A DNA stretch of 19,112 bases from Candidatus Peregrinibacteria bacterium. Its GTDB lineage: Bacteria > Patescibacteriota > Gracilibacteria > UBA1369. Each line of letters begins with the position of its first letter. The first letter of the stretch is position 1. The translations under genes were made by a program, and so were the position numbers. The notes below the pieces were generated by a model. That model searched no databases and was not told where the DNA came from. It saw only the letters and a list, made by a program, of their open reading frames with translations. Below are positions 11,621 through 19,112 of the stretch, in pieces. The stretch is from positions 1 to 19,112 of the forward strand of contig WJJQ01000065.1 of assembly GCA_014729615.1 (NCBI GenBank). The letters are read 5' to 3'.

Positions 11621-12391
11621 TTATAGTATTTTTTTAAAATACTCAACCATCTCTTCATGAATTTTGCCGTTCGAGCAAATCATCCGTTCGCTGTAAAGGT
11701 CCAGTTTTTCACCTTTAAGACCGGATATATCGCCGCCGGCCTCTTTGATTATGATCGCGCCCGCGGCAATATCCCATGCTTTTAAGCCGTATTCCCAATA
11801 TCCGTCCAGTCTGCCGGCGGCTATATTGCACATGTCCAGCGAAGCGGCTCCCAGTCTTCGTACTCCTTGTGACGCATCTAAAAAATGTCGAAAATGTGGA
11901 ATGTTTTCTTCGCTGTATCTGGGATTAAAACCTGTTGCCATTAAGGCTTCATCTACAATTTTCACCTCTGAAACTTTTATTGGTTTGCCGTTTAAAAATG
12001 CACCGTTATTTTTTGAGGCATAAAATAATTCATTTAAAATGGGAGCATATATTGCTCCCAAAACCAATTCTTCATCTTTCTGCAAACCTATTGATACGGC
12101 AAAAACGGGGTTGCCATGACTGAAATTGGTCGTGCCGTCGATTGGATCTATTATCCATTTATAACCCCGGCCGTCTTTGGCCGTGCCTTCTTCACCTTCA
12201 ATTTGATGGTCGGGATAAGTTTCATTTATTTTCGAAACAATAAAATTTTCGGTTTTTTTATCGTATTCGGTTACCAGGTCGTGTCTGCCTTTGAAATCAA
12301 TGTGTAATTTATTGCCGAAATGTTCAGCGGGGATTTTCCCGGCATCCTTAATCAGACGAAGAGTGAAATCCAATATTTGTTCAAGTTCCAT
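11621..12391 (-). CDS. suhB: Inositol-1-monophosphatase family phosphatase
   Basis: A metal-dependent, lithium-sensitive-type sugar phosphatase of the IMPase/SuhB family (256 residues from the start used here). Metal-site motifs are G-E-E-G (66-69), I-D-P-I-D-G-T-T-N-F (81-90, with Asp82 and Asp85) and the C-terminal W-D-I-A-A-G-A. D-L-V-T-E-Y-D-K (38-45) is the usual early motif. An in-frame ATG at 12415 would add eight residues (M-N-F-K-K-N-L-H). I prefer 12391 because the domain normally starts near M-x-L-E-x-I-L, and a possible promoter (TTGAAA, 18 bases, TAGCTT) would start transcription inside the upstream ATG. The substrate may be inositol-1-P or another sugar phosphate. A tRNA-Arg follows on the same strand. 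Confidence 0.9.
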   Translation of the reverse strand: MELEQILDFTLRLIKDAGKIPAEHFGNKLHIDFKGRHDLVTEYDKKTENFIVSKINETYPDHQIEGEEGTAKDGRGYKWIIDPIDGTTNFSHGNPVFAVSIGLQKDEELVLGAIYAPILNELFYASKNNGAFLNGKPIKVSEVKIVDEALMATGFNPRYSEENIPHFRHFLDASQGVRRLGAASLDMCNIAAGRLDGYWEYGLKAWDIAAGAIIIKEAGGDISGLKGEKLDLYSERMICSNGKIHEEMVEYFKKIL

Positions 12392-12571
12392 ATGTAAATT
12401 TTTTTTAAAGTTCATGTAAAGCTAGCATTTTGCTGTTTGTAGTTTCAATTAAAAAAATTAATAATGTCTTGCTCTTTTAATTATATTGTACTGAAAAAAT
12501 GAAACAAATGTATTCACGAAATCTGAATCAAAATTTCGCAAGGAAAAACCGACAAAAAGTTTTGTAATTTC

Positions 12572-12600
12572 TTGACGGTGCATGCCTAAGATACTAATAT
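12572..12600 (+). promoter_or_regulatory. Promoter of nrdJ
   Basis: TTGACG (12572-12577), a 17-base spacer, then TAATAT (12595-12600). The predicted start near 12607 coincides with the left edge of the first NrdR-type box, so a bound repressor would block initiation. The leader to ATG 12737 is about 130 bases. Confidence 0.7.
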
Positions 12601-12607
12601 GTGAAAT

Positions 12608-12654
12608 AGTCTATATTTAGTGGTAGAAACGCGGACGACTCCTATATATTGTGT
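12608..12654 (+). promoter_or_regulatory. Tandem NrdR boxes upstream of nrdJ
   Basis: Box 1 (12608-12623) reads AGTCTATATTTAGTGG and box 2 (12639-12654) reads CTCCTATATATTGTGT. Against the NrdR consensus acaCwAtATaTwGtgt, box 2 matches 13 of 16 positions including the whole core, and box 1 keeps the C-w-A-t-A-T...T-w-G-t-g core. The gap is 15 bp and the repeat distance 31 bp, the three-helical-turn spacing typical of NrdR pairs. A weaker third copy may lie at 12659-12674. NrdR is the ATP/dATP-sensing repressor of ribonucleotide reductase genes; no nrdR gene is in the window. Confidence 0.8.
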
Positions 12655-12736
12655 TCAAAAGGTATATTTTGGTTTCACAAGAAAGTTTACGGCCGGCTGA
12701 GAGCGCCATTAGTTTATATACGTTTTTCATTCCTTA

Positions 12737-15700
12737 ATGTTACAAGATATGGATAGAGCAAATGCAACCTACAAAAATGACGGCTCGACTAAGGGTTTAG
12801 TCATTAACAGATTATTCACTGAAAAAGGTAAAGATCCTTTTTCTTATTTTGAATATGATAAAAGAACATCAAAAATTTCGAATCCCGACGGTTCGGTGGT
12901 TTTTGAAATGACCGACGTTGAAGTGCCCAAATCATGGTCACAGGTTGCAACCGATATTCTTGCTCAAAAATATTGCAGAAAAAAAGGAGTTCCTCAAAAG
13001 GATGAAAACGGAAACGTTATTAAGGATAAAAACGGTGAAGTGGTTACCGGTACTGAAAAATCCGTTAAACAAGTGGTGCACAGACTTGCTTCCACGTGGA
13101 GATTTTGGGGTGAAAAATACGGATATTTCGCCGAGAAAAAAGACGCTGACGCATTTGAAGATGAATTGAAATATATGTTGACCGGACAAATGGCCGCACC
13201 GAACAGTCCGCAATGGTTTAACACCGGTTTGGCGCACGCGTATGGAATTACGGGCGATGCTCAGGGGCATTATTATATTGATCCCGAAACTGAAAAATTG
13301 AGCAAGTCCAAAGATTCTTATACTCGTCCCCAGCCTCACGCCTGTTTTATTCAATCGGTTAAAGATGATCTTGTAAATGAAGGCGGTATTTTCGACCTTG
13401 TTACTCGGGAAGCGCGATTATTTAAATATGGATCCGGAACCGGAACAAATTTTTCAAATTTGCGGGGAGCCAGTGAAAATCTTTCAGGGGGAGGAAAATC
13501 ATCCGGTTTAATGAGCTTTTTAAATGTCTTGGACAGAGCCGCCGGCGCAATTAAGTCGGGGGGAACAACCAGACGCGCGGCAAAAATGGTTTGTTTGGAT
13601 GTTGATCATCCGGAAATTGAAAATTTTGTTGAATGGAAAGTAATTGAAGAACAAAAAGTTGCGGCTTTAACGGCCGGTTCTCATATTTGCTATCAGGAAC
13701 TTAAGAAAATTGTTGACTGTGCTTATCGTGACGGTCTTGATCCGGAGAAAAATCCCGATCTTAAAAAATTAATTCGAGACGCCGACACGAAATATGTTTC
13801 ATTAAAGTACATAAAAAGAGTTTTGATGTTGGTGGAAGAAGGAATGACTCCGGAAGAATTTACATTCAGAAAGTATGATACAGACTTTAGGTCAGAAGCT
13901 TACTTGACGGTGGGAGGACAAAATTCAAACAATTCGGTTAGAATTTCAAACGAATTTATTGAAGCGGTGCGCAACAATGAAGAATGGAAACTGATAAACA
14001 GAACAGATGGAAAGGTTTCAAATACGATTGACGCGAAGAAATTATGGGACAAAATCGCTTACAGTGCCTGGTCATGTGCCGATCCCGGTATTCAGTTTGA
14101 TACAACAATTAACGAATGGCACACTTGTCCGACAGATGGAAGAATTAACGCCAGTAATCCTTGCAGTGAGTATATGTTTTTGGATGATACCGCCTGCAAC
14201 CTGGCTTCGCTAAATTTGATCAAATTTTATGACGCGGAAAAGGGCGTTTTCGATCTTGAAGCTTATAAACACGCAATCAGAATTTGGACTGTTGTTCTTG
14301 AAATTTCCGTTTTGATGGCGCAGTTTCCATCCAAGCAAATTGCGACTTTAAGTTATGATTTCAGAACACTTGGTCTTGGCTACGCAAACATTGGTACTTT
14401 GTTGATGCAAATGGGAATCCCTTACACATCAAAAGAAGGTTATGCCATTAACGGTGCTTTAACGGCCGTTTTATGCGGTGAATCTTACGCGGCTTCAGCT
14501 GAAATGGCCGGTGTTCTTAAGCCATTCAGAAAATATGAAAAGAACCGCGAAAACATGTTGAGAGTTATTAAAAATCACAGAAGAGCCGCTTATAACGCAA
14601 GCAAAGAAGAATACGAAGGTTTAACAGTTACTCCCGTTGGAATTGATCCGGCAATTTGTCCTGAAGACATGTTGTCGGCGGCGCGCGAAGCCTGGGACAA
14701 GGCCTATGAATTGGGTGAAAAAAACGGTTTCAGAAACGCGCAGGTAACGGTAATCGCGCCGACAGGAACAATCGGTTTGTTAATGGATTGCGATACAACC
14801 GGAATCGAACCCGATTTTGCTTTGGTTAAATTTAAAAAGCTGGTGGGCGGCGGGTATTTCAAAATTGCCAATCAGTCTATTGCTCCCGCTTTGAAGTCAC
14901 TCGGGTATAATAAAGAACAAATTGAAGATGTTGTTAATTTTGTGAAAGGGCATGCTTCTTTAGACGGTTGTCCTCACATAAACGCGGAATCCTTGAAAGA
15001 AAAAGGGTTTACCGATAAAGAGGTTTTGGCAGTTGAAACTCAACTTGCCGGTGTATTTGAATTGAAATTCGCTTTCAATAAATTTTCATTGGGTGAAGAT
15101 TTTTGTCGTGAAAAACTTGGCATGACTGACGCGGAATTGAATGATATTGAATTTGATATGTTGCAAGCACTTGGATTCAGTGATTCTCAAATTGAAGAAG
15201 CTAACGAATATGTATGCGGCACTATGACTATTGAAGGCGCGCCTCATGTTAAAGAAGAGCATTATCCCGTTTTTGATTGCGCAAATAAATGCGGTAAAAA
15301 AGGTAAAAGATATATTCCTTATGAAGGTCATTTAAATAATATGGCGGCCGCGCAACAATTTATTAGCGGTTCAATTTCAAAGACTGTAAACATGCCTGAA
15401 AATTGTACTGTTGCCGATATTCAAAAAGCATATATTGAAAGTTTCGAATTGATGTTGAAATGTAATGCCATTTACAGAGACGGATCCAAGTTGAGTCAGC
15501 CTTTGAACACGTCATCTGTGGATGATTTGTATGCTGCGTTATTTGATTTTAATGATGATGAAATTGTCGCTGAAGAAACAGGCCCTGAAATGGTGCAGGA
15601 AGTGATTGAAAAAATTGTGCAAAAGCCATTCCGCAGAAAACTGCCGGATGAAAGAAGAAGTATTACACATAAGTTTTCTATTTCCGGACATGAAGGTTAC

Positions 15701-16360
15701 ATTACCGCAGGTTTATATGAAGACGGTCAGCCCGGAGAAATCTTTATTAAAATGAGTAAAGAAGGATCCACGCTTTCGGGTATTATGGACGCGCTGGCAT
15801 TATCGATTTCAATGAATCTTCAATATGGAGTGCCAGTTGAAGTTTTGGTCAGCAAGTTTAGTCACACCAGATTTGAGCCGGCCGGAATGACCGGAAACAG
15901 AGATATTCCAATGGTGAAATCTATTATGGATTACATTGGTAGATGGATGGCTCTTAAATTTCTGACAAGAGAAATGGCGAAAAAATATCATAATGCCGAC
16001 CTTGTTGATCGTGCTTATGAAGAGGGAACCAACGCTCATTTAAGACAAGTGCCGGTTGAAAATGATGATCAAATCGCCGAGCTTACCGATGTGGTTTCGG
16101 GAAGTGACCGTAAACATAAAACACCTTTGAAAGACGATGCCACCGCGGATGTTGAAGTGAAAGAACCTGTTGCTGTTAATGTTCATGATGGCGCAAGTAT
16201 GGCCAATATGACAGCAGAGGAATTTGCTAAAATCCAGCAAAACAAGGCGTTGGCACTTAATAATGAAAGCGCGCCCATTTGTACTTGTGGTACTGTGATG
16301 GTGCTGAACGGCTCATGCTATAAGTGTAATGGTTGCGGCGCCACATCCGGCTGTTCTTAG
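12737..16360 (+). CDS. nrdJ: Adenosylcobalamin-dependent (class II) ribonucleoside-diphosphate reductase
   Basis: A 1207-residue class II ribonucleotide reductase of the long bacterial type; it makes deoxynucleotides using a B12-derived thiyl radical and needs no oxygen. The redox pair is Cys203 (in H-A-C-F-I-Q-S-V) and Cys487 (in T-A-C-N-L-A-S-L-N). The radical cysteine is Cys476 in N-P-C-S-E (Asn474, Glu478). The P-T-G-T-I-G-L-L-M-D-C-D-T-T-G-I-E-P-D-F barrel motif is present. The final 30 residues carry a C-x-C...C-x-x-C-x-x-C cluster, probably zinc-bound or the dithiol shuttle that re-reduces the active site. Length and spacing fit an uninterrupted protein, with no intein. ATG 12737 gives the longest frame; ATG 12749 is possible. 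The upstream NrdR boxes imply deoxynucleotide-sensing control. The organism must obtain or salvage cobalamin. Confidence 0.97.
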   Translation: MLQDMDRANATYKNDGSTKGLVINRLFTEKGKDPFSYFEYDKRTSKISNPDGSVVFEMTDVEVPKSWSQVATDILAQKYCRKKGVPQKDENGNVIKDKNGEVVTGTEKSVKQVVHRLASTWRFWGEKYGYFAEKKDADAFEDELKYMLTGQMAAPNSPQWFNTGLAHAYGITGDAQGHYYIDPETEKLSKSKDSYTRPQPHACFIQSVKDDLVNEGGIFDLVTREARLFKYGSGTGTNFSNLRGASENLSGGGKSSGLMSFLNVLDRAAGAIKSGGTTRRAAKMVCLDVDHPEIENFVEWKVIEEQKVAALTAGSHICYQELKKIVDCAYRDGLDPEKNPDLKKLIRDADTKYVSLKYIKRVLMLVEEGMTPEEFTFRKYDTDFRSEAYLTVGGQNSNNSVRISNEFIEAVRNNEEWKLINRTDGKVSNTIDAKKLWDKIAYSAWSCADPGIQFDTTINEWHTCPTDGRINASNPCSEYMFLDDTACNLASLNLIKFYDAEKGVFDLEAYKHAIRIWTVVLEISVLMAQFPSKQIATLSYDFRTLGLGYANIGTLLMQMGIPYTSKEGYAINGALTAVLCGESYAASAEMAGVLKPFRKYEKNRENMLRVIKNHRRAAYNASKEEYEGLTVTPVGIDPAICPEDMLSAAREAWDKAYELGEKNGFRNAQVTVIAPTGTIGLLMDCDTTGIEPDFALVKFKKLVGGGYFKIANQSIAPALKSLGYNKEQIEDVVNFVKGHASLDGCPHINAESLKEKGFTDKEVLAVETQLAGVFELKFAFNKFSLGEDFCREKLGMTDAELNDIEFDMLQALGFSDSQIEEANEYVCGTMTIEGAPHVKEEHYPVFDCANKCGKKGKRYIPYEGHLNNMAAAQQFISGSISKTVNMPENCTVADIQKAYIESFELMLKCNAIYRDGSKLSQPLNTSSVDDLYAALFDFNDDEIVAEETGPEMVQEVIEKIVQKPFRRKLPDERRSITHKFSISGHEGYITAGLYEDGQPGEIFIKMSKEGSTLSGIMDALALSISMNLQYGVPVEVLVSKFSHTRFEPAGMTGNRDIPMVKSIMDYIGRWMALKFLTREMAKKYHNADLVDRAYEEGTNAHLRQVPVENDDQIAELTDVVSGSDRKHKTPLKDDATADVEVKEPVAVNVHDGASMANMTAEEFAKIQQNKALALNNESAPICTCGTVMVLNGSCYKCNGCGATSGCS

Positions 16361-16373
16361 TCAACCCCATTCT

Positions 16374-16402
16374 TTGACATGAATAAGTTATAGTGGGAAA
16401 AT
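16374..16402 (+). promoter_or_regulatory. Possible upstream promoter of the adaptor gene
   Basis: A perfect TTGACA (16374-16379), a 17-base spacer, then GAAAAT (16397-16402) with an extended TGG before it. Transcription would start near 16409. It may be a second promoter to the leaderless one at 16428-16456; the poor first base of the -10 lowers confidence. Confidence 0.35.
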
Positions 16403-16427
16403 CACGTTTCTTTTTGGATGGCGTAGA

Positions 16428-16456
16428 TTGTTTGTTAAACGACTTCGTGGTAAAAT
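16428..16456 (+). promoter_or_regulatory. Promoter of the adaptor-permease operon, predicted leaderless
   Basis: TTGTTT (16428-16433), a 17-base spacer, then TAAAAT (16451-16456) preceded by TGG. Six bases follow before ATG 16463. The -10 element TGGTAAAAT is identical to that of the HAD gene and has the same distance to the start codon. Confidence 0.6.
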
Positions 16457-16462
16457 TTCGTT

Positions 16463-18394
16463 ATGATGAGATTTTTTAAAGGAAGTCGAAAATATTGGCT
16501 GATTGGCACGGCAATAGTAGTTATTGCCGGATTGTTTCTGGTTTATAAAAACGGAAATGGAAATGGGAACGTTTATGAACTTTATACTGTAAAAGCTCAG
16601 GATTTGATTCATACAGTCGAAGTAACGGGTACGTTAAATCCTTCGGCCACGCTTGATTTGTCGTTTCAGTCGGGTGGTGAAGTGAATAATATTTATTTTA
16701 ATGTTGGAGATGAAGTTGAAAAAGGACAAACAATTGCCGAGCTTGAAAATGCAGATGAAAGGGCGAATTTGTCTAAGGCGCGAGCAAGTTTGAACGAGGC
16801 GCGGGCGAATTTGAATTTGAAACTGGCTGATGCAACCAATGAAGATATTGCAATTGCCAAGGCTTCGCTCGATAAAGCAAAAGTCGATAAGAAAAAAATT
16901 GAAGTGGATCTTCAAAACGCGAAAAGTCAGTTGGATAATGTAGAAAAATCAGTGGAGCAGGATATTTTAAGTGCCGAAATCGCGCTTGAAAATGCTGAAT
17001 TAGATTTGGAAAAAGCGAAGACAGGCACATCTAACACATCCACATTAAATGATGTGTCATTACAAAACACAATTAATTCCGTTTATTCTTCTATTGGACA
17101 ATTGATATCGAACGCTTCGATCACTATTAACGATGTTGATAAATTTTTCGGTGCCGTCAATTATTCATCGATTGTTTATGACGTAACTTATGTTGGACCG
17201 GACTCAATTTATAAAGAAACGGAAAGATTGATTGAAACCAATCATGAAATTTTATTAAGTCTGACCGAGGATTATGTAAATCTAGGTACGGATTTAACGA
17301 CAGATAATTTGGATGAGAAGTTGCCTGAATTTGATGATTTTGCCGATTCGCTTCGAACAATGATAAACAATGGATTGATTGTGATTGAGGATATTCGGGC
17401 ATCCAGCCAATTTTATAAAACAGAACTGGATTCGTTGAAAACAAATTTCAGAACTTCTTCGGGTTCGCTCGATAGAGCCATAGACACTTTTGACAATGCC
17501 AGCAGTAATTACAAAAACGCAATGGCCAAGAAAGATACAGATGCTTCGACCAGCGATTTAGATGTTCAGTCGGCGGAATTGGCGCTTAATCAGGCGGAGC
17601 AAACTCTTGAGCAGAAAAAAATTGAAGGTGATATAAGAATTTTGGATGCTGAAAATGCCATTAAAACTCTTGAAGCACAGTTGGAAGTGCAGGACGCGTT
17701 GATTGAAAGCGCGCAGGCTTCTTATGACAAGGTTTTGGCGGATCCCAGATCGGTTGACATAGCGCCTTTCAGAGCAATGGTTGACCAGGCCAACGCGCTT
17801 GTTATGTCGGCGCAGGCAAGTCTTGATAAAACAATAATCAGGGCGCCCGTGACCGGAATCCTTTCAAAAAAGAATGTGGAAATTGGTGAAAAGGTTGGTG
17901 GAATCGCGGGGAATGAATCTTTCGGCGCCGATTTTCAATTGATAGATGATAATGACTTTTATATTGAAATAAATATTCCTGAAACACAGGTGAACAAAGT
18001 TGAGCGTGAAAATGAAGTTTCTATAACTTTCGATTCTATCGATAACGAAGAATTTGCGGGGACTTTGGTGTCTATTGATCCCAGCTCTACCGAAATTGAC
18101 GGGGTAATTTATTATCAGGCCGATATAAAAATAGTTGATGAAGATGAAAGATTAAAGGCCGGTATGACGGCGGATTTGGTTTTAAACGCGGAGCCGAAAG
18201 TGAATGTTCTTGTGATTCCTGAAATAGCGGTTTTAACTGAAGATGGTGAAAAATGGGTGCGTTTGCCAATAAACGGATCCACCGAAAGAAATGAAAAAGT
18301 GCCGGTAAGAGTGGGTACTCGCGGTAATGGAGGACAAATTGAAGTTACAAGCGGTTTGGAAGAAGGACAAACCATTTTAGTACCTAAGGTTTAA
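16463..18394 (+). CDS. HlyD/MacA-type efflux adaptor (membrane fusion protein), unusually long
   Basis: A 643-residue periplasmic-adaptor-type subunit of an ABC export system. Residues 10-29 form the single membrane anchor. A lipoyl-like half follows (about 40-95, with G-D-E-V-E-K-G-Q), then a long first coiled coil (95-190), a non-coil insert (about 195-365) and a second coiled coil (365-455). The second lipoyl half begins with the family's R-A-P-V-T-G-I-L motif at 460-465; beta-barrel and membrane-proximal domains follow to residue 643. MacA-type adaptors are usually under 400 residues, so the hairpin and insert are oversized. The insert has no motif I recognise. The next gene is a MacB/FtsX-type permease three bases away, so they form one transporter. 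The cargo is unknown. ATG 16466 is an alternative start. Confidence 0.85.
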   Translation: MMRFFKGSRKYWLIGTAIVVIAGLFLVYKNGNGNGNVYELYTVKAQDLIHTVEVTGTLNPSATLDLSFQSGGEVNNIYFNVGDEVEKGQTIAELENADERANLSKARASLNEARANLNLKLADATNEDIAIAKASLDKAKVDKKKIEVDLQNAKSQLDNVEKSVEQDILSAEIALENAELDLEKAKTGTSNTSTLNDVSLQNTINSVYSSIGQLISNASITINDVDKFFGAVNYSSIVYDVTYVGPDSIYKETERLIETNHEILLSLTEDYVNLGTDLTTDNLDEKLPEFDDFADSLRTMINNGLIVIEDIRASSQFYKTELDSLKTNFRTSSGSLDRAIDTFDNASSNYKNAMAKKDTDASTSDLDVQSAELALNQAEQTLEQKKIEGDIRILDAENAIKTLEAQLEVQDALIESAQASYDKVLADPRSVDIAPFRAMVDQANALVMSAQASLDKTIIRAPVTGILSKKNVEIGEKVGGIAGNESFGADFQLIDDNDFYIEINIPETQVNKVERENEVSITFDSIDNEEFAGTLVSIDPSSTEIDGVIYYQADIKIVDEDERLKAGMTADLVLNAEPKVNVLVIPEIAVLTEDGEKWVRLPINGSTERNEKVPVRVGTRGNGGQIEVTSGLEEGQTILVPKV

Positions 18395-18396
18395 AA

Positions 18397-19112
18397 ATGG
18401 TTATTTGGAATACACTTAGAGTCGGTTTTTTTTTGGCAATACGATCATTGAAGCGAAGTAATCGCTATGTGACCGTTTTGATCATAATAATTCTGACGCT
18501 GATCTTTTTGAATCTGGTGGCGATTGGCGGATTGTTATTGGGGCTGATTAGAGGTTCCGAAATAGGTTGGATTAAAACCTATGGTGGAGCGGTTGTTATT
18601 GAGCCGCCGGCCGGTGAAAAATTTATTGAGGATCCGAATGATATTATTGATTTTACAAAAACCGTTCCGGGGTATGTTTCTTATAGTCCGAGGTTGGATG
18701 AAGGAGGGAAGCTGGAAACAGGGTATAAGGAAAAAAAGGTGGGAAGCGAGGTGAGTAATATCAGTGCGGTGATTACGGGAATTGATCCTGAACTTGAAGG
18801 GAAGACGGTTGCTTATCCTTCTTTTTTATATTCGGGGCGATTTCTTGAAAACGGGGATCGCGATAAAATTGTTTTGGGTTCGCTGGCGGCGGGAAAGGGC
18901 GCGACTATTGGTTTTGGTGAAGCGTTGGAAGATGTGTATGTAGGAGATACAATTTTGGCGACTTATGGAAACGGGGTTCAGCGTGAATATGAACTTGTGG
19001 GAATTATTGAATCTAAAGAACCTGAAATAAATTTAAAGGCGTTTGTTACGTTAGATGAATTGCAAGATGTGATGAATTATACGTCGCCGCGCTATACCGA
19101 TATTCATGTGAT
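18397..19112 (+). CDS. ABC transporter permease, MacB/FtsX-like (partial, runs off the window)
   Basis: The open frame starts at ATG 18397, two bases after the adaptor stop, and continues for 238 codons to the window edge without a stop. Residues 1-25 are basic and amphipathic (N-T-L-R-V-G-F-F-L-A-I-R-S-L-K-R-S). A strong membrane helix spans about 26-50, and the rest so far is an extracytoplasmic MacB-type domain including I-T-G-I-D-P-E-L-E-G, Y-S-G-R-F-L-E-N-G and K-I-V-L-G-S-L-A-A. This matches the layout of MacB/LolC/FtsX permeases: one helix, a large extracytoplasmic domain, then three helices expected beyond the window. No ATPase gene is seen; it may follow. Paired with the adaptor it should form an export or mechanotransmission complex. 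Confidence 0.85.
   Translation, partial: MVIWNTLRVGFFLAIRSLKRSNRYVTVLIIIILTLIFLNLVAIGGLLLGLIRGSEIGWIKTYGGAVVIEPPAGEKFIEDPNDIIDFTKTVPGYVSYSPRLDEGGKLETGYKEKKVGSEVSNISAVITGIDPELEGKTVAYPSFLYSGRFLENGDRDKIVLGSLAAGKGATIGFGEALEDVYVGDTILATYGNGVQREYELVGIIESKEPEINLKAFVTLDELQDVMNYTSPRYTDIHV

Larger units (their letters stand above)
12416..12736. other. Divergent intergenic region between the phosphatase and nrdJ
   Basis: A 321-bp AT-rich region without a credible gene. Its left part (12416-12570) holds only A/T tracts and a small hairpin (ACAAAA-AG-TTTTGT, 12552-12565). Its right part has a promoter at 12572-12600, two NrdR-type boxes at 12608-12654 and a leader of about 130 bases. I looked for a cobalamin riboswitch, which would fit a B12-dependent enzyme, and did not find its conserved core. 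Confidence 0.6.

Noticed and set aside
11221..11658. 145-codon open frame on the minus strand
   Set aside because: It runs through the tRNA-Arg gene and antisense to the hypothetical gene and resembles no protein.
12622..12630. GTTTCTACC on the minus strand, like the core of purine riboswitches
   Set aside because: The segment between a TATA and this core is too short for a normal P2 stem-loop, no P3 stem follows, and it lies about 200 bases from the phosphatase start. It is also part of the gap between the NrdR boxes.
12600..12679. Inverted repeat TGTGAAA...TTTCACA around the NrdR boxes, as a leader RNA stem
   Set aside because: The left arm lies before the predicted transcription start at about 12607, so it would not be in the RNA. 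Seven bases at 66-base separation can be chance.
12607..12736. Cobalamin or TPP riboswitch in the nrdJ leader (a CTGAGA is present near 12697)
   Set aside because: No B12-box-like core and no second half of the THI element; a single 6-base match is not enough.
12737..16360. Intein within the long nrdJ gene
   Set aside because: The 1207-residue length and the spacing of the Cys203, Cys476 and Cys487 motifs fit the uninterrupted long class II family; no splicing-junction motifs are visible.
1..19112. CRISPR arrays, insertion sequences, phage genes or other mobile elements
   Set aside because: No regularly spaced repeats, transposase or integrase genes, or terminal inverted repeats were found. 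The tRNA-Arg 3' end is not repeated nearby as an attachment site.

Overview
The window looks like an AT-rich Candidate Phyla Radiation (Patescibacteria) type genome. Genes are tightly packed, the code is standard (several genes end in TGA, so UGA is not recoded), few genes have a Shine-Dalgarno sequence, and the gene set mixes pentose-phosphate and nucleotide enzymes with small secretion genes. The taxonomic placement is an inference from style and gene content; no marker gene is present.

Layout. (1) 1-3810, plus strand: one compact operon. It starts with the tail of an upstream gene (possibly folE), then a COG0720 pterin synthase with a CExxHGH motif, folK, a transketolase N-half, type I signal peptidase, a DUF192 lipoprotein and a transketolase C-half. 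Both transketolase halves keep the fold and the ThDP motif but have lost most residues that grip sugar phosphates and activate the cofactor. (2) 3820-4713, minus strand: an unrecognised membrane-anchored protein and a gene-free gap with two probable terminators. (3) 4714-7799, minus strand: a HAD phosphatase overlapping a phosphoketolase by 49 nt, with three in-phase -1 slippery heptamers in the overlap. (4) 7906-10207, plus strand: prs, rpiA and rpe, divergent from the HAD-xfp pair. (5) 10258-11460: an unrecognised, probably disordered protein. (6) 11522-12415, minus strand: an inositol-monophosphatase-like gene and a tRNA-Arg with the unusual anticodon GCG. (7) 12416-16360: a promoter with tandem NrdR boxes driving a B12-dependent ribonucleotide reductase. 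(8) 16463 to the end: a very long HlyD/MacA-type adaptor and the start of a MacB/FtsX-type ABC permease.

How the genes fit together. RpiA and Rpe interconvert ribose-5-P, ribulose-5-P and xylulose-5-P. Prs draws ribose-5-P into PRPP, and phosphoketolase cleaves xylulose-5-P to acetyl-phosphate and glyceraldehyde-3-P. NrdJ then makes deoxynucleotides under probable NrdR control. No transaldolase is present, and the transketolase-like pair may not be a working sugar-phosphate transketolase.

Three operon heads (HAD, rpe, adaptor) share the same geometry: an extended -10 (TGn-TAnAAT), exactly six bases, then the ATG. This predicts leaderless mRNAs. The observations I rate highest are the remodelled split transketolase, the frameshift-prone HAD/phosphoketolase overlap, the leaderless promoter pattern, the CExxHGH pterin enzyme beside folK, and the tandem NrdR boxes.
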